Origin: Lachnospiraceae bacterium
GTDB lineage: Bacteria; Bacillota; Clostridia; Lachnospirales; Lachnospiraceae
Length of the DNA: 55,538 bases
Direction of reading: 5' to 3'
Assembly: GCA_021202075.1 (NCBI GenBank)
Contig: JAJQDT010000072.1
Span: forward strand, 1 to 55,538
Shown in pieces: positions 25,035 to 36,300 of the stretch. Every line of letters starts with the position of its first letter. The first letter of the stretch is position 1. The position numbers were made by a program, and so were the translations under genes. The notes beneath the pieces are model-generated. The model did no database searches and was not told the origin of the DNA. It saw only the letters and a list, made by a program, of their open reading frames with translations.

Positions 25035-26873
25035 TTAATTGAACTGACTGTTGTAATCCTCAAAGCCATCGTCGAAGCCGTCATCAAAACCATCGCCAAA
25101 GTCACCATCAAAGTCATCCGGGAGCCCGTCCTCATCCTCCGAATCCTCTCCGGCATCCTCCGAAGAACCTCTGCTCCCTCTTTCGCTGTCTTCAGGAGAA
25201 GCCTCATCCTCCGAGAAAAAATCCTCCTCTTCCGGCAGTTCCTCTGTCTCTTCCTCCTCATCAGAGGATGACCCCGAAGAGCTTGATGCCTGCAGCGTCA
25301 CTTCCACCTCCCGCGCCTCATAGCTTCCGTTATTCGCGGTCTGAACCTCAATTATCACGGTCTCGCCCGGCTCATAGTAGCTCATCTTCTCGATCAGTTC
25401 ATCCGAGCTGGAGACACTCTCACCGGCAAATGCTGAGATGATATCCCCACTCTTGATGCCTGCCTCGTCTGCTGCGGAGCCTTCCGTCACCTCATAAACA
25501 AATGCTCCCGCCGGCATATTATAGCTGTCCGCCGCTTCTTCAGAAACGGTGACGACCGTCGCTCCGATGTAACCGCGCTCATCATCGCTCAGTTTATCCC
25601 GGGTCTCCTTATTCACCAGCTGTTCCAGTACCGGAATCGCCGTATCAATCGGAATCGCATAGCCAACGCCGCTCGCAGAATCTCCGCCTTCATCCGCTAC
25701 GCAGATACCAACCACCTCGCCGGACGCATTCAGCAATGCGCCGCCGCTTCCGGTTCCGTCCGCCGCGTCTGTCAGTATTACATCCATGGAAGTATCATTG
25801 ACATCCACCGTCAGGCTCTGCGCACTGATGATTCCTGTCGTCGCAATCGTGCCATACCCATTGCTGCTGATCACAATCGCGGCCTGGCCGGTTTTCAGAT
25901 CCGAGGAGCTTCCAAGCGTCGCGACCTTCAGCTGAGAGCGCACAGACTCTTCAATATCCGAGAGTTCTACCGCCACCACGGCAAGATCACTGCCGGAATT
26001 CGACCCCTTCACCCGGGCTGACACCGTCAGGTCATCCGCATCCTCTGCCTCCACAGAAAATCCTACCGTCAGCTCATCTGCGCCGTTAACTACGTGATAA
26101 TTCGTCGCAATCAGCAGCTCCGTGTCGCTCACTGCAATGATAATACCGGAGGCTGCCGTCTCTTCCACCGAGGCTGTATCCTCCGCCTCTTCCAGAACCA
26201 GCGATCCGTCCACATCATAATAGTAATAATATTCCGAATCAGTATCCGTATCCTCCACTGAGGCGGATTCATTCGTAATCGAAACAATCGAAGGCATACA
26301 ATTTGCAATCACCTCGGAGACATCCGTCGTAACAATGCTGCCGGAGACCGTTTCCGTCGTCTCAATCTCAGAGCTCCCTCCAAGCTGTGTATCCCCGTCC
26401 GAACTGTCAGCCGCCTCTTCGGTTTCTGCCGCATCCGGAGCTTCTGTATCCTCCGCTTCGGCATTCTCTGTCTCTGAATCAGCAGAACCTTCTTCTGAGT
26501 CATCCGATGCCGTATCCTCATCGGACTTTGTTTCACCCGAAGCTTCCGCCCCCTCTGAATCGTCAATCACTGTAGAAGAACCTGAGCCTCCAATATTCAG
26601 TGTCACCCGCTCCGACTCCTCTGTCTCTTCCGTACTTACCGTCTCTGCCGCCGTCTCTGCCGTATCTTCTGATTCATCCGCAGCTGTCGCCTCCACGGCC
26701 TCCGTCTCCTCATCCGTACTGTCTCTCACAATATTCAGAGTCGTCCGCTGCGTCTCCTCGGTTTCCTCCGCGCTGGCAGCATTTCGCCCAAGTAATGTAC
26801 CGCCCTGTGCGATAACCCCTGCAGCAAGCACACCCGCAAGAACCGGAGCACTGTATTTCTTCCACCATTTCAT
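25035..26873 (-). CDS. HtrA/DegP-type serine protease with acidic arms
   Basis: 612 aa; ATG at 26873 with AAGGGGA, preferred over an in-frame TTG. Residues 1-35 are a signal or anchor segment (KKYSAPVLAGVLAAGVIA). Residues 36-180 are a disordered Glu/Asp/Ser/Thr stretch with a doublet TLNIVRDS/TLNIGGSG. The trypsin-like domain (about 185-410) has catalytic His260 (ATNYHVVNG), Asp296 (NSGSDLAVV) and Ser376 in GTGSGGALLN, where most HtrA have GNSGG. A PDZ domain spans about 430-527, with SAADEAGIKSGDIISAFAG. The last 85 residues are very acidic, ending in FDDGF repeats. It is an extracytoplasmic quality-control protease. It is adjacent and co-oriented with the giant secreted proteins. Confidence 0.92.
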   Translation of the reverse strand: MKWWKKYSAPVLAGVLAAGVIAQGGTLLGRNAASAEETEETQRTTLNIVRDSTDEETEAVEATAADESEDTAETAAETVSTEETEESERVTLNIGGSGSSTVIDDSEGAEASGETKSDEDTASDDSEEGSADSETENAEAEDTEAPDAAETEEAADSSDGDTQLGGSSEIETTETVSGSIVTTDVSEVIANCMPSIVSITNESASVEDTDTDSEYYYYYDVDGSLVLEEAEDTASVEETAASGIIIAVSDTELLIATNYHVVNGADELTVGFSVEAEDADDLTVSARVKGSNSGSDLAVVAVELSDIEESVRSQLKVATLGSSSDLKTGQAAIVISSNGYGTIATTGIISAQSLTVDVNDTSMDVILTDAADGTGSGGALLNASGEVVGICVADEGGDSASGVGYAIPIDTAIPVLEQLVNKETRDKLSDDERGYIGATVVTVSEEAADSYNMPAGAFVYEVTEGSAADEAGIKSGDIISAFAGESVSSSDELIEKMSYYEPGETVIIEVQTANNGSYEAREVEVTLQASSSSGSSSDEEEETEELPEEEDFFSEDEASPEDSERGSRGSSEDAGEDSEDEDGLPDDFDGDFGDGFDDGFDDGFEDYNSQFN

Positions 26874-27234
26874 AATGTGCAATCCCCTTTCCTTCCATAT
26901 AATAAACCGACTTTGTAACTGTTCTGCATTCTCACTGATAACTCAGAGCGCAAATCCGCCCGTCATTCACTTTTTTGAATGAGCCTGTAAATAGTTCATG
27001 TAAATAATTTAGCCCGTTCTGAACAGCTACTGCATCTTAAATTGAATTCACTATAGCGTAAGAATGTGTTTGAAATGTGAAAACAAAATGACGATTCTTG
27101 TAAATCTCACGGTCTCGAGGCCGGACGGTATGCCTCTCACATCATAGTGAAATTTCCTCCTTTCGCCTGCCGCTTGCTCGAATCTCCATGCCGGATGCAG
27201 CGGTTTTGTTTTTATGTACCTCCACAGATTACGT
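26874..27234. other. htrA upstream region; orphan terminator-like hairpin
   Basis: No convincing gene. At about 27174-27208, CCGCTTGC pairs (one bulge) with GCAGCGG and is followed on the plus strand by TTTTGTTTTTATG, the shape of a plus-strand terminator, though no plus-strand gene precedes it for 15 kb. TCATTCA/TGAATGA forms a small hairpin near 26970. I could not assign a clear htrA promoter. Confidence 0.4.
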
Positions 27235-27241
27235 GGAAAAG

Positions 27242-27283
27242 AATGGGAAGCCTTGTGCGGTTTCCCCCACAAGGCTTCCCATT
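27242..27283 (-). terminator. Terminator of giant gene 1
   Basis: AATGGGAAGCCTTGTG (27242-27257) pairs with CACAAGGCTTCCCATT (27268-27283), a perfect 16-bp stem followed by CTTTTCC on the minus strand. The hairpin and following ~60 bp resemble the terminator region of giant gene 2 (42343-42440). Confidence 0.85.
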
Positions 27284-27343
27284 GCTAAAATTCTGCTATG
27301 TTGTAATCTTCTACAAATCTCCTACACTACAATATTTCTCACT

Positions 27344-30300
27344 TCATTTCTTTACCTTAATCGACTTTGAAGCGCCTCTCGCCTTGAAGATGCTCTTGTA
27401 AGCAGATACCTTCGCAGACGGCACTTTAAACGTACAGGTCGACTTGATTCCCTTGAAGGCGTTCGCCTTCACACTGGATTTGGTCAGCTTCTTTGTCTTT
27501 AAGGTAACCTTCGCGAGCTTCTTGTCTCCGTAGAACGCTTTCTTTCCGATAGTCTTGAGCACCGTTGATTTGCTCGTGAAGCTCTTCATCGCCGTGCACT
27601 TCTGGAACGCGGACGTCCCGATGGAAGTCAGCGACTTCGATGTCAGGTTTGCCTTCGTTACAGCCTTGCAGTTATAGAACGCCTTACTTCCAATCGTTAC
27701 TATGCTTGCCAGGGTAATGGCGGACTTCTTGCTGCCAATCGTCGTCAGCTTCGAGCAGTTGTAAAATGCCTTGCTGCCAATCGTCGTCAGCTTCGTCATG
27801 CCGTCCACGGATGTCAGCTTCTTGCAGCCGCTGAACGCGCTGGCGCCGATACTCACTACCTCCGAGCACCCGCTCAGACTCTTCAGGCTCGTGCACTTGT
27901 AGAATGCCTTTGCTTCGATGACAGTAATATTTCCGCCAACCGAAACCGTCTCCAGGCTCGTACAGTTTGCAAACGCACTTTCACCAATCGCAGTTACCTT
28001 GTATTCAACTCCGTTGATCGTTACCGTGGCCGGGATGCTTACACTGGTCGCATTCTTCGAAGCCGGTCCGGTCACGGTCACCGTGTTTCCGGATGTACCG
28101 GACGCAGTCACCGTGTATTTCGCTGTGTCGTCGGTGTAAACCGACCCTACAGAAGCACCGGTTCCGGTCTGGGTGTCTGCCGCATCCGTTCCCGTCTGAT
28201 CACCGGTACTGTCTGTTCCGGTGCTGCTTCCGCTGCTTTCTGTTCCTGTGCCCGTGTTGCTTCCGCTGCCCTCTGTCTCAGTACCTGTACTGTTTCCACT
28301 GCCTTCCGTATCAGTACCTGTACTGTCTCCGCTGCCTTCCGTATCAGTGCCCGTACTGCTTCCGCTGCCCTCTGTTCCTGAGCCGTTTCCGGATTCAGTT
28401 TCCGCCGCCTCAATGGTATAGCTCACGGAAGCATTTTCAGCGATTTCGTAATTGCTGTTGCTCAAAGCTGCTGTCGCGGTGTAAGTACCCGCGTCTGTCT
28501 CTGCACCGCCGGTTACTGTCACTTCACAGGAATCGCCTTCGATAAGCTCCGAAGCATCTGCCAGCACCGCCGTCACATCAGAAGCCGTGCCGTCATATGT
28601 TCTGGTCTCCGTTCCGCTCCATGTGATAGTGACGGATTTCGGATTGATGGTGTACTCCTGCGTCGGATCGGATGGCAACGTGTAGTTTTCAGCGCCATCT
28701 CCGGTCAGTTCTTCGGCCGTTGCGGTATAGGTGCCGGCATTGACCTCGTCGCCTCCGGTCACGGTTACCTCCAGTACTTCCTCTCCAATCAGGCTCTCCT
28801 CTGAAACACTCGCCGTTACCGTCGAAGCGGTTCCATCATAGGCTCTTGTATCCGCATTGCTCCAGATCAATTCCACTGTCTTCGGACTGATTGTGTAGTT
28901 TGTTGTTGCAGCCTCCGGCAGCTCGTAATTCTCTGCGGACTCGCCGGTCAGTTCCGCTGCCGTTGCGGTATAGGTGCCGACCGATGTCTCGTCTCCTACC
29001 GTCACAGCCACAGAGCAGTCATCACCTTCAACCAGATTGCTAACGGCCGCCTGCACGTCCGGCGCAGTCCCGTCATAGGTCTTTTCCGTTCCCGTCCAAG
29101 TCAGCTCAGCTGTGCGCTTATTAATCGTGTAAACCGTGCTCGCCGCATCTGAATCCGCTGCAAGCTCTTCATTGTCTCCTGCGTCCCCGGTGTCATCCGT
29201 ATCTTCACTGCCTTCTTCGTTTTCCGCGTTCTCTGCTTCCTCTGCATTTTCTGTATTTACAGAAGTTCCAGGCAGGCTGTAATTCGAATTGCTCAATACA
29301 GTCGCGGTCGCAATGTAAGTACCGGCATTGATCTCATTTCCGCCTGTCACAGTTACGGTGCATTCGTCCGTTGTCCCGTCGTCTCTTGTCACAAGATTTT
29401 CCACGGTCGCCTGCACATCCGCTGCTTCTCCATCGTAGGTCTTTTCAGTCCCTGTCCAGGTCAGCTCTGCTTCAAGCTTCGCAATCGTATAAGATGCACT
29501 TGCCGCATCCTCGTTTCCTTCCACACTCGTGTCCGGAAGCTGATAATTTGCGTTATCAAGCCCGGCCGCGACAGCGGTATACGTTCCGGCATCGGTCTCG
29601 TCTCCGCCAGTCACGGTCACCTCACAGGTGTCTCCGTCGACCAGGCTGTCTGCTAACACATCTGCCGTCACCGAGGAAGCCGTTCCATCATAGGTTCTCT
29701 CTTCCGTCCCGCTCCAGACAAGGGCTACGGTCTTCTTCTCAATCGTATACTCCATGCTGGAATCGGAATTATCAGCGATCTGATAATTCGAATTGCCCAG
29801 CTCCGCCGTTGCAGTATATGTTCCGGCATCGGTCTCACTTCCGCCGGTCACCGTTACTTCACAGGTATCGCCCTCTTCCAGAGCATCCGCGTCTGCTTCC
29901 GCAGTCACATTCGAAGCCGTTCCGTCATATGTTCTCGCATCACTGCCGCTCCATGTGATCGCAATCGGCTTCTGCGTGATCTCATAAGAAGCTGTAACCT
30001 CATCCGGCAGCTTATAGTTGGTATTGCTCAGGGAAACTGCCGTTGCTGTCCAGGTACCCGCATCCTTTTCCGTTCCGTCCTCCACTGTCACATCACATTC
30101 ATCCGTGACCTCATTTACAGTCACCAGATTTGCTACCGCCGCCCTGACATCCGATGCGGTTCCATCGTAGATTCTGGTCTCCGTTCCGCTCCATTCCAGC
30201 TCCGCGGTCAGCTGCTCTATGATATAAGTAGTGCTCACGGCATCCTCATCCGGCAGCTGATAATTGCCGCTGTCAGCGCCGGTCAGTCCGGTCGCCGTCG

Positions 30301-33300
30301 CAGTCCAGGTTCCGGCATTCTTTTCCGTGCCGCCCTCTACTGTCACGAGGCATACGTCTGTGGTCTCATCCGCAGTCACCAGATTTGATACCACCGCCTG
30401 TACATCAGAAGCTGTCCCGTCATAGGTTCTCGTTTCCGTTCCGCTCCAGGTCAGTTCCGCTGTAAGCTTCTCAATGGTGTAGGTCGTGCTCGCCGCTCTC
30501 GTAACGGAAGAAGCATCCTCGTCACTGCTTTCGCTGCCGTCCCCGGCGTTCTCTTCGCCGCTGCCTTCTTCACTGTCTTCGCTGCCATCAGCAGTCTCAT
30601 CGACAACCGGCAGCTGATAATTCGGATTGCTCGGCTCCGTCGCAGTCGCAGTCCAGGTTCCGGCATCCGTTTCATCACCGCCCTCTACAATCACATCACA
30701 GGTATCCCCGTCAATGAGATCATCCGGGTCGATCGTCGCAGTCACGTCTGAGGCCTCCCCATCGTAGGTTCGGGTCTCATTGCCGCTCCATACCGGTGTA
30801 ACGGTCTTCGGGGTGATGGTATATTCACATTCCTCCGTTCCATCCGTCGGCAGCTGATAATTCGGATTACTCAGCTCTGTCGCTGTCGCAGTATACGTTC
30901 CCGCATCCGTTTCCGTTCCGTTCTCAACGGTCACGGTGCAAACATCCGTGCTTTCATCCACCGTCACCAGATTCGTCACCGTCGCCTCTACATTCGAAGC
31001 AGTACCGTCGTACTCACGCTCCCCGGCTCCGGTCCATTCCAGCTCCGCCGTCAGCGGATCGATGGTATAGGTCGTACTCGCGTTCTCCGGAAGCGCATAA
31101 TTTGCGTTATCCAGCTCCGTGATTGTCGCGGTATGCTCACCGGCATCAGATTCCGTTCCGCCTTCCACTGTCAGTTCACAGGTATCCCCCGTCTCCAGAT
31201 TGGTCAGCGTCGCAGTCACATCAGACGGCGTACCGTCATAAGTCCTGGTCTCCGTTCCGCTCCAGGTGATTTCAACCTCCTTCGGGGAAACAATCACAGT
31301 CGCTTTATAGTATTCGGTCTGCGCCATGTTGCCATTGTCTGTTCTCGTAGAAACTACCACGCAATGGTAATAGTAAGTTCCCGCGTCCAGACCGGATGGC
31401 AGTGTAAATGTCTCTCCGGTACCGACCGGATCATAGTACGTATCGTACCATTCATAGGCCAGCGTGTACTCCGCATTCGTCGCAGCTGTGGCCGCTACAG
31501 TGATGGTTGCCTTTTCAGAAGCACCATACACCGCCTCATCATCGTCTACAGTCAGCTCCACGTCCGTCGCCGGCAGTGCGCGGTACTGCTCGTATTTCGC
31601 CGCCAGTGTAGCCGCGTCCACCACCTCAATGTTCAGCGTCACACCGTAGGAGGTCAGCTCCTCCACCACTGCCTTCTTGAAATAGAAGACAAAGTCTTCA
31701 TAATCCGGATACTGCGCCAGCTGTTCACTGATCTGATCCGTGATGATATAGAACTTTTCAATACTCTCTGCTGCGCGGAGCACCTCAGGCATCTCGGAAA
31801 GATATTCGGTTGTCCCATCCTCTTTATTGAGCATGGTCTGAACCAGCTCTCCTTCTCCGGTCAGCTGCGGCAGATACATATTCGCATCATCGTCGCCGGC
31901 CTCCGCCGTATTCGCCATGATCAGGTTGTAGAAGAAGGTTCCGTCTGTAAAGCTGTCCGGAATCTGCATCGTCACTTCCAGATTATCCACGCCATAGACC
32001 TTGAGCGGGTCATCGCAGGTAAAGCTTGCTGTCACAGTTTCATTAAATCCTGCAAGCGTACCGCTGTAGTCCGCGCTGAGATAATACTCACCCGATACGT
32101 CGCCGCGCACAATCCACTGAATCACTTCTGTTGCCCCGCCGGCGATGCTGTCAATCTCTACCTGCGCGGCATTATATGCATCCTCCATTACAGTCAGCCC
32201 ATCCGGCACATTCAGCGTGATTTTGTTGTCTGTCAAAGTAATCCCTTCAGACCCGTTATTCATAATATACAGGTTCACACTGAAGAACTCTTTCAGGATC
32301 GATACCGTCACCGGGATCTCGATAATGACAAGAATCTCGTCAACTGCCTGTGCCGCATAGATGTAGCCATCATTTCCGCCTGTGATATAAATGGAATCTC
32401 CGCAGTAAACATTCAATGTGCTGTACGTCAGCGTCACATTCCACTCAACCACATGGTAGTTATCCGAGGAACCGGTCAGATCTGCACCGGTCTCTGCTTC
32501 TACTGCCTCTATCTCATCCAGCGACATCTTATGGCTTTCAAACTCACCGGTCACCAGCTCGCCCTCTTCCATTACAAGCGTGAGCTCCGTGATCTCCCCG
32601 GCTTCCAGCTCTACATAATCAGTAACCGGTATATACCCGCTGCCACTGAGGTAAGCGCCCACCAGATACATTCCAGGCAGGGCTGTGAATTCCGCCGCGC
32701 CGGTGCGGTCCGTTGTCGACTTCACCATGTCATCCTCGCCCATGTCGAAGTAGACGCCCATGTTTGCAATCGGGACACCATCTGTATCGACCACATACAC
32801 GGTTACCATACCGACACTGTCCAGATCCACCACACGGATGGTCTTTTCAAAGGTATCCGTCAGCGCATCCTCATCATCGTCCGTCACCGTGACGGTAACC
32901 GTATACTCCGCCTCGGTCTCGTCTTCTTCAAGCGTATAAGTATGTTCAAAGACTGCCTCGTCTGCACTCTCCGCTGATTCTGTATCGCTGCCGTCTCCAA
33001 AATCAATCTCATATTTCGTGATGCCCGAGTCATCCGTGGACTCCGACAGATCAAAGGTCGCCGTTTCTCCGGATACAATCGTGGAATCACAGTTCAGCAC
33101 CACACTCGGGGCTTCATTGATATACGTAGTATCCACATCAACAGTATACGCCTGGCTGTTGCCATATTTATCATTTGCGGTTACCTTGTACGTATACTGT
33201 CCTTCTGCGTTCGCTACGGTTGTATCAGAATAGCTGTAATCCTCCAGATTCACGTAGCCGGTCACCGTGCCCAGATAGGTATATGTGCTGTCCGCAGTGC

Positions 33301-36300
33301 CCTGTGCTTTACGATAAATCATATAGGAAGAAATGTCACTCTCCATTCCTCCCGTCCAGGTCAGATCAACCGCAAGCGTCTCCGTATTCCACTCTCCGGC
33401 AAGATCCGTTATCTCAGGAGCCTGCTTATCCACGGTATACGAGCGCTCTGCTGCTTCGCTTTCATTGCCGCCCTTGTCAACCACGGTCACGCGTACATCG
33501 ACGGTGTCTCCGTCGCTGAAGTCATCCAGCGGAATTTCCGCCAGAACCACAGCATTGTGAGAGCTGTCCTCATCCAGGTCTGACGATGTTACGGTCTGAT
33601 ATTCCGTATCCTCAGACGATTTGTACTCCACGACCGCTTCTGCAATACCGTTATCATCCGAAGCATAGATATAGAGCGTATTTGCCGACGGACCAATCTT
33701 GCTGCCATCGGTCGGATAAACAGCCGTAACCTCCGGCGCCTGCAGGTCCACAATCACCGTGCATTTTGCCGTGTAGCCGCCATCCTCGGTCGTCACCGTC
33801 ACCGTCGCAGTGCCTTCCGCCAGTGAGGTCACGGTCCCGTCCTCATCCACAGACGCGATCGAATCGTCGTCAATGCTCCATGTGACACCCGTATATTCCG
33901 CGTCATCCGGAGATACCGCAGCTGTGAGCACAGCCGTCTGATTCAGCCCTCCAAAGACAAGCTCTCCACTGGAAAGGCTCACACCGGTCACTTCCGTATA
34001 CAGAGACGTATCATGCAGCTTAATCGTGGTCGTGATTGCCGTATCCGACAGAGGATTCCGCACGCGAAGAATGTAGGTCTCCCCTGCGGTCAGCGTCGCG
34101 GTAACCGAGAATTCTGTATCCGTGTAGCTGCCGTCTGATGCCACAAGCGTTCCGTCTTCTGTATAAATATAGCCATAAATGCCCGCCTCATCTCCTCTGG
34201 AGTAGAAGCGATACTCCTTTGTCTCATCCGGTGTAAAGCTGTAAAATACAGATTCGCCCGCCGGGATCTCAATCTCCGTTGCCGTTTCCGCCGTCAGAGC
34301 GTCCACAGACTCAGCATCAAAATCCTGTACCGTAATGTCAAATGTCGTCGTCTGCTCCAGGTACGTGCAGATCACGGACCAGTCGCCCGCCTCATAATTT
34401 CCATTTGAATCGGTCGTAATGCCGGAAGCGCTGATGGTCATACGGATGCCCCAGCTGCTCTTCTCGCCAAAGGTCAGCTCCTCCGATGTCCCATCCGAAT
34501 AGGAGATCAGGATCACCAGCCCATCACCGGAGATGCTGTTATCAAACTGTGAATAGTAAAGGGTCTTTTCCGGCGTCTGCACGACGGAAATGCTCTCCAC
34601 ATCCGCCTTCTGCCCCGCATAGAGCGTATATTCCTGCGCACTGCTGCTGCCGTTCGTCAGCGCCGCCGCATAAATGTAACCTGCCTGAAGCCGCGCGACA
34701 TAATACGTTCTTCCGGTCTTCGTGCCGCTGCCTTCCTCCAGGCTGATGCTGCCAAAGCCACTGTTATAAAGCAGCATGGACACAGAAGTATCCTCGTCCG
34801 CATCCAGGGCAAACCGGTAATAACCGGTCGACGATACAGTAAACTGAATCGCTTCGGTCTTTCCGGCGGCCAATTCACCAATCGCCACCCCGTCGCTCAG
34901 ATCCGAAAGCAGCGCGATGGATGCCGTATAGCTGCCGGCCGCACGGTCGCCATCTTCGTCTGTCAGATAGCCCTTTACATAATAAGTCTTTCCGGCCAGC
35001 AGATAGACTACGGTCTGTCTGGTGTATGTGTCACTGTCCAGAGCCGTAAATTTCATCGTCTGGCTCGCATATGTCGAATTCAGCACGGAAGAAATCACCG
35101 GAATCACTGTGCTTTCACTTTCTTCATCATATTCGCCAGTGAGCGAAATCTGATAGAAGCCCGTCTCTTCCGCTACAATCTTTACATAGACACTGTTCTG
35201 TGCAGATGTCAGTGAACCGCTGTACGCTGTGTCTGTCGTCATTTCCGATATGGAAGAAACATCCAGTACGCTGATTGAATAGGACGTCGAAACCCCCATG
35301 TAAGACACAGTAATTGTCTTTGTCCCCGTACTGCCCAGATACATATTTCCCGCGCTATTTCCGGAGAGCGTCGTCGAAATCGCCAGACCGGTCGTTTCGC
35401 TGCGAGAACCTGCCGCAATCGTCTCAGTCGACCCATCCTCATAAGTGACGCCGATCGACAGCCCGGTCGTTGAATACTGGCTGTCCACACCCAGATAATA
35501 GGTCGTCTGCGGATACGTCTCAATACTGATCGATGTTGCAGGAGAAATCAATTCATTCGCGCAGGTAACGGAGATTTCAGAACCGGAGGTATTTCCCAGC
35601 CGCAGGCAGTAGGTAGTTTCCGCATCCAGTTCAAACACCTTTACATCATAGTAGCTTCCGCTCGAATAATAGCTGTTCGAATACTCGCTGTCCACCTCAA
35701 CCATATATGCGTCAAACATCGCCAGATCCGCGTATGAACTGGCCGAGCTTACTGTAAAGCGATAGTAGCCGCTCTCATCCGGCGTAAACTGGTAATAGAT
35801 ATACTTCCCTGCCGCAATCGTTTCTGTGAACTCCTCTGCCAGCTCATCCAGATCCTGAATGGAACGCGCAATCACAGCCACATCCAGCGATGCGCTGCCG
35901 CAGGTAAACGTCACTGTATACTCCTGATCTATGATGTAGCCGTTGTCATCATACTCCCAGTCCGGTTCATCATAGCCCATCGTATAGCCGTGAAGGTTCG
36001 TATAATACCCGCCATAAGAACCGCTGTAGGTGTAATAGCCAAACGGCACATCCTCCGTCGTTCCGTCCGAATAGGTAATCCGGAACTCCAGATCCGCAAA
36101 ACTCCTGTCCGTATAATCCGGCAGGCTGCTGCAATAAATCTCGCCTTCTGTCAGAAGTTCAATACTCACCGGGGTCGAGGACTTCACCAGCGTTAGGCCA
36201 ATCGTACCGACAAAATTATACAGTCTGTAATAATAAGTCGTCCCGGCAGTCATGCTGTAGGAAAGCTTCGCATTATACCCGTTCACACGCGTATAAGAAT

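Noticed and set aside
27344..27700. Sortase LPXTG or SLH anchor at the giant protein C-terminus
   Set aside because: The C-terminus is a Lys-rich LRR end finishing in SIKVKK; no LPXTG, hydrophobic tail or SLH motif is present.
31133..32977. 614-aa plus-strand open frame inside giant gene 1
   Set aside because: Antisense shadow of a strongly conserved paralogous coding region; no start signal and no recognisable domain.
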